A stretch of DNA of 64,000 nucleotides from an uncultured Paenibacillus sp. (GTDB lineage: Bacteria > Bacillota > Bacilli > Paenibacillales > Paenibacillaceae), in NCBI GenBank assembly GCA_937895345.1, contig CALAWP010000011.1:1-64000 (forward strand), read 5' to 3'. Positions 1-7,283 of this stretch are shown here, piece by piece. A program made the translations under genes and the position numbers. The stretch's first letter is position 1, and every line of letters starts with the position of its first letter. The notes beneath the pieces were generated by a model. It saw nothing but the letters and a program-made list of their open reading frames with translations, ran no database searches and was not told where the DNA came from.

Positions 1-150
1 GCGGATGAACGATTTATCGTTCATTTCGACCCTGCTGATACGCCGAGCAGCGCGGATGAACGATTTATCGTTCATTTCGACCCTGCTGATACGCCGAGCA
101 GCGCGGTTGAGCGATCTTTCGAGCAATCCCCCCCTGCTGATCGGCCAGAT
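1..150. repeat. 51-bp tandem repeat, two identical units plus a degenerate third
   Basis: Bases 1-51 and 52-102 are identical. A third unit from 103 to about 150 has diverged. Each perfect unit contains a hairpin-capable palindrome, ATGAACGAT-TT-ATCGTTCAT. The array may extend to the left of the window. The unit length equals that of the large array at 29.0-30.06 kb. The sequences differ, although both carry a GCG-ATGAAC-like segment. Being a multiple of three, the repeat gives an open frame of 17-residue repeats, which I do not take as a gene. Confidence 0.8.
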
Positions 151-225
151 CCGCTGCGTTCAACAACAGGGCGTAAACAACGGGTGAGAAAGCGGATTTC
201 GCCAGCCTCGTATTCTCTCCAACAT

Positions 226-279
226 GTAAAAGAAGCGCATGGCGCTCCGGCTTGCGGCCGGAGCGCCATGCGCCTTTTT
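226..279. terminator. Rho-independent terminator (bidirectional) after the NlpC/P60 gene
   Basis: A 17-bp perfect stem (235-251 with 257-273, five-base loop) carries a T run on the plus side (275-279) and a weaker T-rich stretch on the minus side. It lies 30-80 bases past the stop of the minus-strand wall hydrolase gene. Confidence 0.85.
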
Positions 280-304
280 ACCTTTTGACTGCTTGTCCGT
301 TCAA

Positions 305-1117
305 TTACAATGCGCTGCCGCCAAACAGGAAGCGGTATTCCCAGTGCGTGTTGTTAATGCTGTTCGTTCTTACGCCGCCGCTTTCGTTGGAGTACGTGTG
401 CAGCACTTTGCCGTCTCCCAGGTAGATGGCGACATGCGTAATGCGCTGGCTCGATTTGTTGACGCCTTTGTAGGAGGAAGCCTTGCTGCCCTTATACGAC
501 ATGAAGAACATCAAATCGCCGCGCTTCAGCTTGCTGATATCGGTCGTATAGTTGCCTTTGTTTTTGACATACGCGCCTTGCTGACGCGAGTCGGCCGGAA
601 GCTTGATGCCGGCGGCTTTATTGAAGATATGCTTCACAAAGTCGGAGCAGTCGAATGTCGTGGTCGTGTTCCGGTTGGAGCCGAACTCGTAAGGCGTGCC
701 CAGGTAGGTCATGCCGGTTGAAATAATCTTCTCGACCGTGGAGTTGCTGGACGTTTGCGAAGTCGAACCGCTCGAGCTGCCTGTGGAGCCCGTCGTCGAG
801 CCCGAGCCGGACGTGCCGGAAACGAGCTTCGTATATTTCGAAGAAGATGAGATATAACCGGTTTTGCCTTTTGCGTCTTTGATTTTGTACCAGTAGCTCC
901 CGGATTTTTCGACGATCGTAACTTTTTCGCCTTTCTTGATCATGCGAATGACGCTGCTGGACGTGGACGGCGCCGTCCGCATATTTACTCCCCACTGCAC
1001 CTCCGCCGATTGCGTTGCGGCATAAGCCGACGGTGCAGGCATCGCGGCGACCGGGCCGAACAGCAGAGCTGCCGAGATCGTTGCGGCTGCGATTTTGTGC
1101 TTCATGGTGTATTTCAT
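305..1117 (-). CDS. Secreted SH3-domain NlpC/P60 peptidoglycan endopeptidase
   Basis: Predicted cell-wall endopeptidase that cuts stem peptides. It opens with a signal peptide (about residues 1-34, Ala-rich cleavage region). A bacterial SH3 domain follows (about 38-98, with VNMRTAPS and GYISSS), then a Gly/Ser/Thr linker (100-127) and a C-terminal NlpC/P60 domain (128-270). The expected catalytic residues are visible: Cys157 in FDCSDF, His228 in THVAIYLG, and a third polar residue near His240. The start is preceded by GAGGGAGG at good spacing. The gene is monocistronic, with its own terminator downstream. Family membership is clear, but the bond specificity (for example gamma-D-Glu-diamino acid) is inferred from the family. 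Confidence 0.93.
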   Translation of the reverse strand: MKYTMKHKIAAATISAALLFGPVAAMPAPSAYAATQSAEVQWGVNMRTAPSTSSSVIRMIKKGEKVTIVEKSGSYWYKIKDAKGKTGYISSSSKYTKLVSGTSGSGSTTGSTGSSSGSTSQTSSNSTVEKIISTGMTYLGTPYEFGSNRNTTTTFDCSDFVKHIFNKAAGIKLPADSRQQGAYVKNKGNYTTDISKLKRGDLMFFMSYKGSKASSYKGVNKSSQRITHVAIYLGDGKVLHTYSNESGGVRTNSINNTHWEYRFLFGGSAL

Positions 1118-1276
1118 CGAATACGCCTCCCTCTTGTAGATGTAAACTGTGCCGGTTTAGCGGCGCTGAGTACATTGTAGTTCGGCTGTATTGGACGAGC
1201 ATCGACCCAGGCTCCTAAAAGGCCCGGCCGCCATCTGGGAGCTGGGAATTACGCCATTTGCTGAGAGAAAATTAAT

Positions 1277-1307
1277 AAAAGGCATCTTCCGGCGGAAGAT
1301 GCCTTTT
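1277..1307. terminator. Terminator after the CDF exporter gene
   Basis: Perfect 14-bp stem AAAAGGCATCTTCC / GGAAGATGCCTTTT with a three-base loop. It is symmetrical, so it can work in both directions. It serves the minus-strand gene ending at 1416. Confidence 0.85.
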
Positions 1308-1415
1308 CATAATTCTAATGGAGTCGTCCATTTCGTTCCGTTCATTGGATTTGAAAAATGATGAAAATGAAACGGGCCATTAAAGCCCTCTCATTAAGGT
1401 TGCAGGACTTTAGAC

Positions 1416-2426
1416 TCATTTTTTCGATCCGGCCCCTTCATTGGTCTCATTTACCAAAGCCGGATGGCCCGATTCCGCGGCGCCTTCCAACGAGCCGAAC
1501 CGGTTCTGGGCGGTTTCCATCATCGGCTCGACATGTACGTGAACGCTCATAATGTTGTGCTTGCGCCCCATTCTTGTTTCGATCTCGTCGCAAATTCTAT
1601 GGCTTTCAATCAGGGAAAGTCCGGGGTCGACGCCGACAATGACGTCCACCAGCACGTTGCTGCCGTGAATTCTCGCTTTAATGTCCTTGATCGATTGAAC
1701 GCCCTTCGTCTTGGCGATCGTCGCCCGCAGCGTCCTCAGTTCCTTCTCGTCGAAGCCGTCCGTCAAGGCGTGCGTACAGGAATAAAAGATCTCCCATGCC
1801 GTCTTGACGATGATGATGCCAACCGCCAGCGCCGCCACGGGATCGAGCCAGGGCAAGCCGAATTGCGAGCCGATAATGCCGACGGCCGCTCCGATACTGA
1901 CGAGCGCATCGGACAAATTGTCTTTGGCGGCGGCGAGCAGCGCCTGGTTGTTGATGCGTTTGGCAAGCCTGCTGTTGTACCAATAAACGGCGCCCATGGC
2001 GACGGCCGAAAACAGCGCCACCCAGGCCGTAATGAGCCCCGGCGCTTCGCGATCGGCTTCAAACAGCGACCTCGCCGCCGTAATCAGCACTTGCAGGCCT
2101 ACGCTTGCCATAATAAATGAGGCGATCAGCGCGGCGATCGTCTCCGCCCGAAAATGGCCGTACGGATGATCCTTGTCCGGCGGTTTTTGCGAAATGCGCA
2201 GCCCGATCAGCACCGCAACCGAAGCGACGATGTCGGTCAAGTTATTGTAGCCGTCGGCGACCAGCGCGCCCGATGCAAACCAGTAACCGGTCCCCAGCTT
2301 GAGCGCGGACAAAGCCAAATATGCGCTGATGCTGACCCAGGCGCCCTTTTCCCCTTGCTTGATATCTTCGTATTGAGTCAGTTTCAAACCCTCCTGCCAA
2401 TCCATAGCAAATTCTCTACGTATCAT
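1416..2426 (-). CDS. Cation diffusion facilitator exporter, MneS/YeaB-like (probable Mn2+ efflux)
   Basis: Membrane exporter of divalent metal ions driven by proton exchange. About six TM segments fill residues 30-225 and a cytosolic ferredoxin-like domain follows (about 225-310). The metal-site motifs ADGYNNLTDI and AKDNLSDALVS are present, and the stretch RISQKPPDKDHPYGHFRAETIA is typical of the Bacillus YeaB (MneS) branch, which exports manganese. The C-terminal tail after residue 310 is family-variable. Met8 (2405) is an alternative start; neither site has a strong Shine-Dalgarno. I looked for the manganese-sensing yybP-ykoY riboswitch in the leader and did not find its conserved boxes. 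Metal choice is inferred from family resemblance. Confidence 0.88.
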   Translation of the reverse strand: MIRREFAMDWQEGLKLTQYEDIKQGEKGAWVSISAYLALSALKLGTGYWFASGALVADGYNNLTDIVASVAVLIGLRISQKPPDKDHPYGHFRAETIAALIASFIMASVGLQVLITAARSLFEADREAPGLITAWVALFSAVAMGAVYWYNSRLAKRINNQALLAAAKDNLSDALVSIGAAVGIIGSQFGLPWLDPVAALAVGIIIVKTAWEIFYSCTHALTDGFDEKELRTLRATIAKTKGVQSIKDIKARIHGSNVLVDVIVGVDPGLSLIESHRICDEIETRMGRKHNIMSVHVHVEPMMETAQNRFGSLEGAAESGHPALVNETNEGAGSKK

Positions 2427-2615
2427 ACCCGAAGCGGACCGTGTGGGTCTAGAGAAACAGTGTTGACTATATGCGCACTTTTATGCACCGGTGCAACAAG
2501 CTTGGCTCGGTCCAAGCAAGAGGGCCTCAGGCAACATCCGCTCTTGTCGGATCGGATCGGCGATGCAGACCGGGCTGCCGCCGCCCGAGGAATGCTATAA
2601 AGGAGTATAGGTTCA

Positions 2616-2655
2616 CAAAAAAACGCCGCTCCGGGCATGCAGCCCGAAACGGCGT
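2616..2655 (-). terminator. Terminator after the ABC-F gene
   Basis: Two stacked stems (ACGCCG/CGGCGT outside, CGGGC/GCCCG inside) are followed on the minus strand by a run of seven T. It lies just past the stop at 2664. Confidence 0.85.
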
Positions 2656-2663
2656 CCAACATT

Positions 2664-4286
2664 TTATTGAACGGCGTACATCCGCTCTCTCAGCTCTTGA
2701 ATGTCTTTATTTTCAAGATATTCGTCATACGTCATCATCCGGTCGATCACGCCGTTCGGCGTAATTTCGACGATGCGGTTGGCGATTGTCTGGATGAACT
2801 GATGGTCATGCGAGGTGAACAGCACGGTGCAGTCGGTATCGATCAGACCGTTATTAAGCGCCGTAATGGACTCCAAATCCAAGTGGTTCGTCGGTTCATC
2901 CATAATGAAGACGTTGGCGCCTTCGAGCATCATTTTGGACAGCATGCAACGCACCTTCTCGCCTCCGGACAGCACGCTTGCTTTCTTCATCGCTTCGTCG
3001 CCGGAGAACAGCATCCGTCCCAGGAACCCGCGCAGGAACGTTTCGTCCGGATCTTTGGAATATTGGCGCAGCCATTCCACCAGATTCAGATCGACGCCGT
3101 CAAAATATTTGGAGTTGTCTTTAGGGAAATAAGCGCGCGTCGTCGTGACGCCCCAGGAATAGGTTCCGGCGTCCGCTTCGATCTCGCCCGTCAAAATTTG
3201 GAACAGCGTCGTCTTCGGCAGTCCGTTCGGACCGACGAAAGCGACCTTGTCGCCTTTGTTGATCGTAATCGTCAAATTGTCGATCAGCTTCTCGCCCTCG
3301 ATCGATTTGGTCAAGCCTTCGACCAGCAGCAGCTGCTTGCCGGCCTCGCGCTCGCCCTTGAACTGGATAAACGGATATTTCCGGTTGGACGGACGAATGT
3401 CGTCCAGCGTAATTTTGTCGAGGAGCTTCTTCCGGGAAGTTGCCTGTTTCGACTTCGATTTGTTGGCGCTGAACCGCTGGATAAACGCCTGCAGCTCCTT
3501 AATCTTGTCTTCCTTCTTCTTGTTCTCGGAGCGTTGCAGCTGCAGCGCAAGCTGGCTCGACTCGTACCAGAAATCGTAGTTGCCCACGTACATTTGAATT
3601 TTGCCGAAGTCGATATCGGCGATATGCGTACATACCGTATTCAGGAAGTGACGGTCATGGCTGACTACGATGACGGTGCCTTCGAATTTGGCCAGGAAGT
3701 CTTCCAGCCAACGGATCGATTCCATGTCCAAATGGTTGGTAGGCTCGTCAAGAAGCAAAATTTGCGGCGTGCCGAACAACGCTTGCGCCAGCAAAACGCG
3801 AACCTTCTCGTTGCCCCCTAGCTCCGCCATCTTTTTTTCGTGCAGGTCGGTCGTAATGCCAAGACCGTTCAGCAGCTCCGCCGCTTCCGACTCCGCTTCC
3901 CAGCCGTTCATATCGGCGAATTCCGCTTCCAGCTCACCCGCGCGAATGCCGTCCTCGTCGGTAAAGTCCGCCTTCGCGTAAAGCGCGTCCTTCTCCTTCA
4001 TCACTTCATACAGCCGCTTGTGGCCCATAATAACGGTTTCGAGCACCGAAAACTCGTCGTATTCGTAATGGTTCTGCTTCAGAACCGCCATCCGTTCGCC
4101 CGGCGTAATGTGAACTTCGCCGGAGTTCGGCTCGATTTCGCCGGACAATATTTTCAGAAACGTCGACTTGCCCGCTCCGTTCGCGCCGATCAAACCGTAG
4201 CAGTTGCCCGGAGTAAACTTGATATTTACGTCTTCGAACAGCGGACGCTTGCCGTAACGAAGCGTGACGCCGCTTGTGCTAATCAT
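2664..4286 (-). CDS. ABC-F family ATP-binding protein (YkpA/YbiT-like)
   Basis: Soluble ABC-F ATPase with two nucleotide-binding domains and no membrane segments. Relatives act on the ribosome. NBD1 has Walker A GANGAGKST (residues 34-42) and LLLDEPTNHLD. An arm-containing charged linker lies near residues 240-310 (QRSENKKKEDKIKELQ). NBD2 has LSGGEKVR and MDEPTNHLD. Two sites deviate from consensus: the first signature reads LGGNEKVRV instead of LSGGE, and the second P-loop reads GPNGLPKTT, with Pro where Gly precedes the Lys. Similar degeneration is, to my recollection, seen in YkpA-type proteins. Length (540 aa) fits the family. The gene has an extended -10 promoter upstream. Confidence 0.92.
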   Translation of the reverse strand: MISTSGVTLRYGKRPLFEDVNIKFTPGNCYGLIGANGAGKSTFLKILSGEIEPNSGEVHITPGERMAVLKQNHYEYDEFSVLETVIMGHKRLYEVMKEKDALYAKADFTDEDGIRAGELEAEFADMNGWEAESEAAELLNGLGITTDLHEKKMAELGGNEKVRVLLAQALFGTPQILLLDEPTNHLDMESIRWLEDFLAKFEGTVIVVSHDRHFLNTVCTHIADIDFGKIQMYVGNYDFWYESSQLALQLQRSENKKKEDKIKELQAFIQRFSANKSKSKQATSRKKLLDKITLDDIRPSNRKYPFIQFKGEREAGKQLLLVEGLTKSIEGEKLIDNLTITINKGDKVAFVGPNGLPKTTLFQILTGEIEADAGTYSWGVTTTRAYFPKDNSKYFDGVDLNLVEWLRQYSKDPDETFLRGFLGRMLFSGDEAMKKASVLSGGEKVRCMLSKMMLEGANVFIMDEPTNHLDLESITALNNGLIDTDCTVLFTSHDHQFIQTIANRIVEITPNGVIDRMMTYDEYLENKDIQELRERMYAVQ

Positions 4287-4331
4287 CGTTCAATCCCGTC
4301 CTTCGCTAAGAAAATCAGTTAATCTCGAACT

Positions 4332-4340
4332 ATTATAGCA
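4332..4340 (-). promoter_or_regulatory. Extended -10 promoter for the ABC-F gene
   Basis: On the minus strand the sequence TGCTATAAT, an extended -10 with perfect TATAAT, lies about 45 bases before the start codon. No good -35 hexamer is visible, which is usual for extended -10 promoters. Confidence 0.5.
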
Positions 4341-4386
4341 TACTATGAACGGAAACGAACGTCCGATTGCCTCAAACGGCAAAAGA

Positions 4387-5400
4387 TCATGGCTTCGCGA
4401 CTGCTTCAAACGCGGAACGGCCTTGGGCGTGACGGAACGTTTGAACCGAAGCTTGCCCGTCGGAGCCGGCCGGCGTCAGGCGAAACAAGCCGGTTTCGGG
4501 CTCGTAGGAGATCCTATCGTCTTTGTCTGCTCCTGCCGCTTGACGGACGCTTGCCCACAAAATCTCGTCGTTTTCCTCGCGGAACAAATAGATTTCATTG
4601 GACAATGGCGCAACGACTACCGCTTCCTCCACGCCGTCCCCGTCCAAATCCCGCTCGTACACGTCGGCGCTGACGCTCATATACGTCGATAATCCTCCGT
4701 TTTCCTTGATCAGATACCAATTGCAGGGAGAGCCGTTGGTCCAGCAGACGTTCATGGTCAGCTTCAGCATTTCCTTGCCGAACAGACGAGTTTGCCCGGT
4801 TTCCGACTCGACAAGGTTGCCATAGCCAAAATCGTGGATGTAGCCGGAAGGCGTATAGCCGTCCACCGTCAAACCGGTGTATGTTATATTCGGATTGGTT
4901 TCCGGCCCCCGCTCCGCGCTTTCCGCCAACTTATAGTGGTACAAATATCCATAATCCGGAATGCGCTTTGTTTCCAAAATCTCGATTTCCTCCACAGGCC
5001 TTACATCGATTTGCCGGTCGGCCTTATCCCGGATAAAATTGACCCTGTCGCTCAAGCCGTGGATCAGCACGGGCGAGTCAAGGCTGATGACCGTGTCTCT
5101 GCCGTACGGCTCCGCTCCGGGCACCTTGTCGTAGACGATCGGCAGGCTGACTCCCGACGCCGCCTTCCGAACGCCTTCCGTATCGCTTGACCCGAACCGC
5201 CCTTCGAAATCGGACAAATTGAACGCGACAACCGCCGCAACGACGCATAACAGCGCGGCCGAAGCCTTCAACAATTGCCGTCCTCTCCGCCCCGGACGAT
5301 CCGCCGCCGCCAGCACCGCCCGTTTCATGTTATCGGTAAAAGCAATCCGGCCGCGCAAGCTCCGCTTTGCGTAATATTCCCAGCCCGGTTTATTCGTCAT
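4387..5400 (-). CDS. Single-pass membrane protein coupled to an ECF sigma factor (possible anti-sigma factor)
   Basis: The start chosen is the ATG at 5400. It overlaps the sigma gene's stop (ATGACGAATAA) and sits nine bases after GGAGGGAGG, so translation is probably coupled. The ATG at 5409 touches the Shine-Dalgarno and is unlikely. The protein has a short cytosolic N-terminus of about 40 residues, one TM segment (about 44-62) and a long extracytoplasmic part. Near residues 240-275 is an Asp-rich DLDGDGVEEAVVV stretch like the calcium loops of FG-GAP/VCBS repeats. I see no zinc-binding HxxxCxxC anti-sigma motif. Position and topology suggest it restrains the sigma factor, but this is inference. 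No family recognised. Confidence 0.8.
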   Translation of the reverse strand: MTNKPGWEYYAKRSLRGRIAFTDNMKRAVLAAADRPGRRGRQLLKASAALLCVVAAVVAFNLSDFEGRFGSSDTEGVRKAASGVSLPIVYDKVPGAEPYGRDTVISLDSPVLIHGLSDRVNFIRDKADRQIDVRPVEEIEILETKRIPDYGYLYHYKLAESAERGPETNPNITYTGLTVDGYTPSGYIHDFGYGNLVESETGQTRLFGKEMLKLTMNVCWTNGSPCNWYLIKENGGLSTYMSVSADVYERDLDGDGVEEAVVVAPLSNEIYLFREENDEILWASVRQAAGADKDDRISYEPETGLFRLTPAGSDGQASVQTFRHAQGRSAFEAVAKP

Positions 5401-5938
5401 CGCAACCATCCTCCCTCCATTTCGATTCCACCTGCCGGCGCGCCCGGAACAGCCTGGACTTCACCGTTCCTTCCGACACTTGAAGCATATCCGCGATTTC
5501 CGCTACGGTCATGCCGTAATGCACCTGCAGCATCAGCGCTTCGCGCAGCTTGGTCGGCAGCGCCATCACAATCTCCCAAATTTTCTTCTCTGCCTGTTGT
5601 CCGAAAAACGCTTCCTCCGCCGATGGCGTCCGTTCGGCCGAGCGAACGCGCTCAAACAGGAGCATACGGCGCAAATAGCTCGATTTCAGCTCGTTAAGCG
5701 CCAAATTGCGGGTTATCGCCAGAAGCCAAGTGCGTATGGACGATTGCCCCCGGTAGGCATGAATCCCGGTATACGCTCTAATAAATGCTTCTTGGGCGAT
5801 ATCCTTGGCCCGTTCGCGATTTCTCGTCATCATGTAAGCAAACTGGACCACATCGTCGCCGTATTGCGTCATCAAGTCGTCAAGCTCCGCCTTATCGATT
5901 GAATCCACGTAGGTTGCGTAATGCGTATCCGTATCCAT
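5390..5938 (-). CDS. ECF-type RNA polymerase sigma factor
   Basis: Sigma-70 family, extracytoplasmic-function type, 182 residues. Region 2 (about 19-90) contains DIAQEAFIRAYTGIHAYRGQSSIRTWLLAITRN. Region 4 (about 120-175) contains LPTKLREALMLQVHYGMTVAEIADMLQVSEGTVKSRLFRAR, the helix-turn-helix that reads the -35 element. The Shine-Dalgarno GGTGGAGGTGAAC precedes the start. It is followed with overlap by a membrane protein gene, the usual sigma/anti-sigma order. The upstream GGAAC/GTC element suggests autoregulation. The stimulus cannot be read from the sequence. Confidence 0.95.
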   Translation of the reverse strand: MDTDTHYATYVDSIDKAELDDLMTQYGDDVVQFAYMMTRNRERAKDIAQEAFIRAYTGIHAYRGQSSIRTWLLAITRNLALNELKSSYLRRMLLFERVRSAERTPSAEEAFFGQQAEKKIWEIVMALPTKLREALMLQVHYGMTVAEIADMLQVSEGTVKSRLFRARRQVESKWREDGCDDE

Positions 5939-5955
5939 CCGTTCACCTCCACCCT

Positions 5956-5984
5956 ATTAGACAAACAAAACGGCGGCAAGTTCC
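5956..5984 (-). promoter_or_regulatory. Candidate ECF-type autoregulatory promoter
   Basis: On the minus strand, GGAACTT (-35-like) is followed after 15 bases by GTCTAAT (-10-like), about 20 bases before the sigma gene. ECF promoters commonly have an AAC-containing -35 and a GTC/CGT -10. The match is by eye. Confidence 0.45.
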
Positions 5985-6005
5985 CTGCTTTTGCAAAATT
6001 CATAT

Positions 6006-6036
6006 AAAAAAACGCTCAGTCGCAAGCGAATGAGCG
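6006..6036 (-). terminator. Terminator after the DUF1284 gene
   Basis: Minus-strand stem CGCTCA...TGAGCG followed by seven T. It lies about 45 bases past the stop at 6081. Confidence 0.65.
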
Positions 6037-6080
6037 GACCGGCGCCCGTTCCGCGTTCGCGGCGGCGCTTCAAATATACA

Positions 6081-6584
6081 TTATGGGTTGCCCGCGCCGG
6101 GGAGAGGACGCAAATCGCCTTGGGCGCGCATATGGGCGACTCCTTCCTTGCAAAGCCCGAACGGTTCCCACCGGCAATCCGCGCAAATCGTCTTAACGTC
6201 TTCCGGTTGAACCTGACTTCTGACCGCTTCGCACAGCGCGGCCCAGCTGGCCCGGTCTCCGACGCGCAAGCCCGCTCCGCTGCCGTCCTCCCCCGCCGGT
6301 ATCGAGCCGCCGTCATTCGAAGCCGCCGCGAAGCCCAGCCCTGCAAGACGAACGATGGCGGCGTCTTTCCGGAATACCGAATCGTTCATGCAATGGGAGA
6401 TTTGATCGGACGGAAACGCGCGGCAAATGTCATCCGGTCCTTCCACAATTTCGATCTCCGTCTCGGGGTGAAGCCGCAGCCGCTCATAGATCTCCGTCAT
6501 ATTGTCGCAAAACGATTCCGAGTATCCTTTGCCCCGGTATCCAAGCAAGCATAGCAAATGATGGCCTCTCAGCCGTATCGTCAC
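6081..6584 (-). CDS. DUF1284 domain protein (cysteine-rich, unknown function)
   Basis: The N-terminal signature IRLRGHHLLCLLGYRGKGYS and following FCDNMTEIYERL are typical of DUF1284. Several Cys residues (LLCLL, FCDNM, DICRAF, SHCMND, TICADCRWEPFGLC) suggest a metal or iron-sulfur site. Its biochemical role is not known to me. I chose the GTG at 6584 because GGAGG lies seven bases before it, giving 167 residues; an ORF open to 6671 would add 29 poorly conserved residues. It stands alone between the sigma operon and the MFS/FAD pair. Confidence 0.85.
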   Translation of the reverse strand: MTIRLRGHHLLCLLGYRGKGYSESFCDNMTEIYERLRLHPETEIEIVEGPDDICRAFPSDQISHCMNDSVFRKDAAIVRLAGLGFAAASNDGGSIPAGEDGSGAGLRVGDRASWAALCEAVRSQVQPEDVKTICADCRWEPFGLCKEGVAHMRAQGDLRPLPGAGNP

Positions 6585-6676
6585 GGTTCCGCCTCCCATC
6601 GACCTGTCCCGTCTGTTCCGTCCCCCCATTATATCATGCCTGCGCTCGATCGCGGGATTTGCTTTTGCCATACGAA

Positions 6677-6731
6677 GCGTAAACGGTTGTCGCCGTCATT
6701 GGGAGGCGCAGCTTGCGTTTCGCGTTGATCT
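6677..6731. repeat. Short dispersed palindromic repeat, copy A
   Basis: About 55 bases closely similar to 22132-22185. The shared core is GGAGGCGCAGCTT followed by CGTTTCGCGTT. The ends can pair (GCGTAAACG with CGTTTCGC), giving a bulged stem-loop. Intergenic, between two minus-strand genes. Confidence 0.6.
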
Positions 6732-6755
6732 GTAAGCTCAGGCTAGGATGAATAT

Positions 6756-7283
6756 TTAAATTTTCTTATATGCGTACAAAGCGCTGATGCCGTATAGCAG
6801 CGCACTGGCATAAAACAATACGTCGATCGTCAGCCAATCGATCAGCACCCCTCCGAGCAATACGGCAAATCCCGATCCCGCTGTCGTCCAGAAATGGAAA
6901 GAAGCCATCTGCGGCCCCCGCTTTCCCTGCCGGGTAAGGTCGGCAAGCAGCACTCGCTCGGACATTCTCGCCATGGCGTTGCAGACGCCCATCAGCAGCT
7001 GCAGGCCCAGCACCGCCACATACGACTCCGTCCAGGGAAATACAAGCATCGCCGTCATCATGCCCAGCGAGCTTAGCGCCAGCAGCGCCTTGCCCCGTTG
7101 ATCGATCCGCGCTCCGAGCCAATGGGAAACGGCGGCGGAACTGACCGTAAATACCGCGAAGGCCAAGCCGTACTTGGAATAGCTGTTCCCGAGATTTTTA
7201 AGAAAAAGCAAATAATACGGATAGATCGTGCCGGACGCCAGCGTCGTAACTGTCTGAAAGCGGATCAGCCATGGCATGCTCAT
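6756..7283 (-). CDS. Half-size (six-TM) major facilitator superfamily protein
   Basis: 175 residues with about six hydrophobic segments. They correspond to the N-terminal half of a usual 12-TM MFS permease: the GARIDQRGKALL loop between TM2 and TM3 is the MFS motif A region, and the chain stops after TM6 (YGISALYAYKKI). It begins with an ATGA overlap with the stop of the preceding FAD oxidoreductase gene, so the two are translationally coupled. Either it is a genuine half transporter that would dimerise, or the remains of a full permease; no second half is seen downstream. Substrate unknown. Confidence 0.8.
   Translation of the reverse strand: MSMPWLIRFQTVTTLASGTIYPYYLLFLKNLGNSYSKYGLAFAVFTVSSAAVSHWLGARIDQRGKALLALSSLGMMTAMLVFPWTESYVAVLGLQLLMGVCNAMARMSERVLLADLTRQGKRGPQMASFHFWTTAGSGFAVLLGGVLIDWLTIDVLFYASALLYGISALYAYKKI

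Noticed and set aside
5..187. 60-codon ORF at the left edge
   Set aside because: Translation of the 51-bp tandem repeat; no ribosome site and no similarity to a protein family.
2427..2663. yybP-ykoY-type manganese riboswitch before the CDF exporter
   Set aside because: The leader contains CAAGAG/CTCTTG pairing and a TGCACCGGTGCA palindrome, but the conserved riboswitch boxes are not there.
2637..3821. 394-codon plus-strand ORF opposite the ABC-F gene
   Set aside because: Antisense shadow of a well-supported gene; the product has no recognisable domains. The same applies to the ORFs opposite xylA (32653-34137), CvfC (11428-12576) and the histidine kinases.
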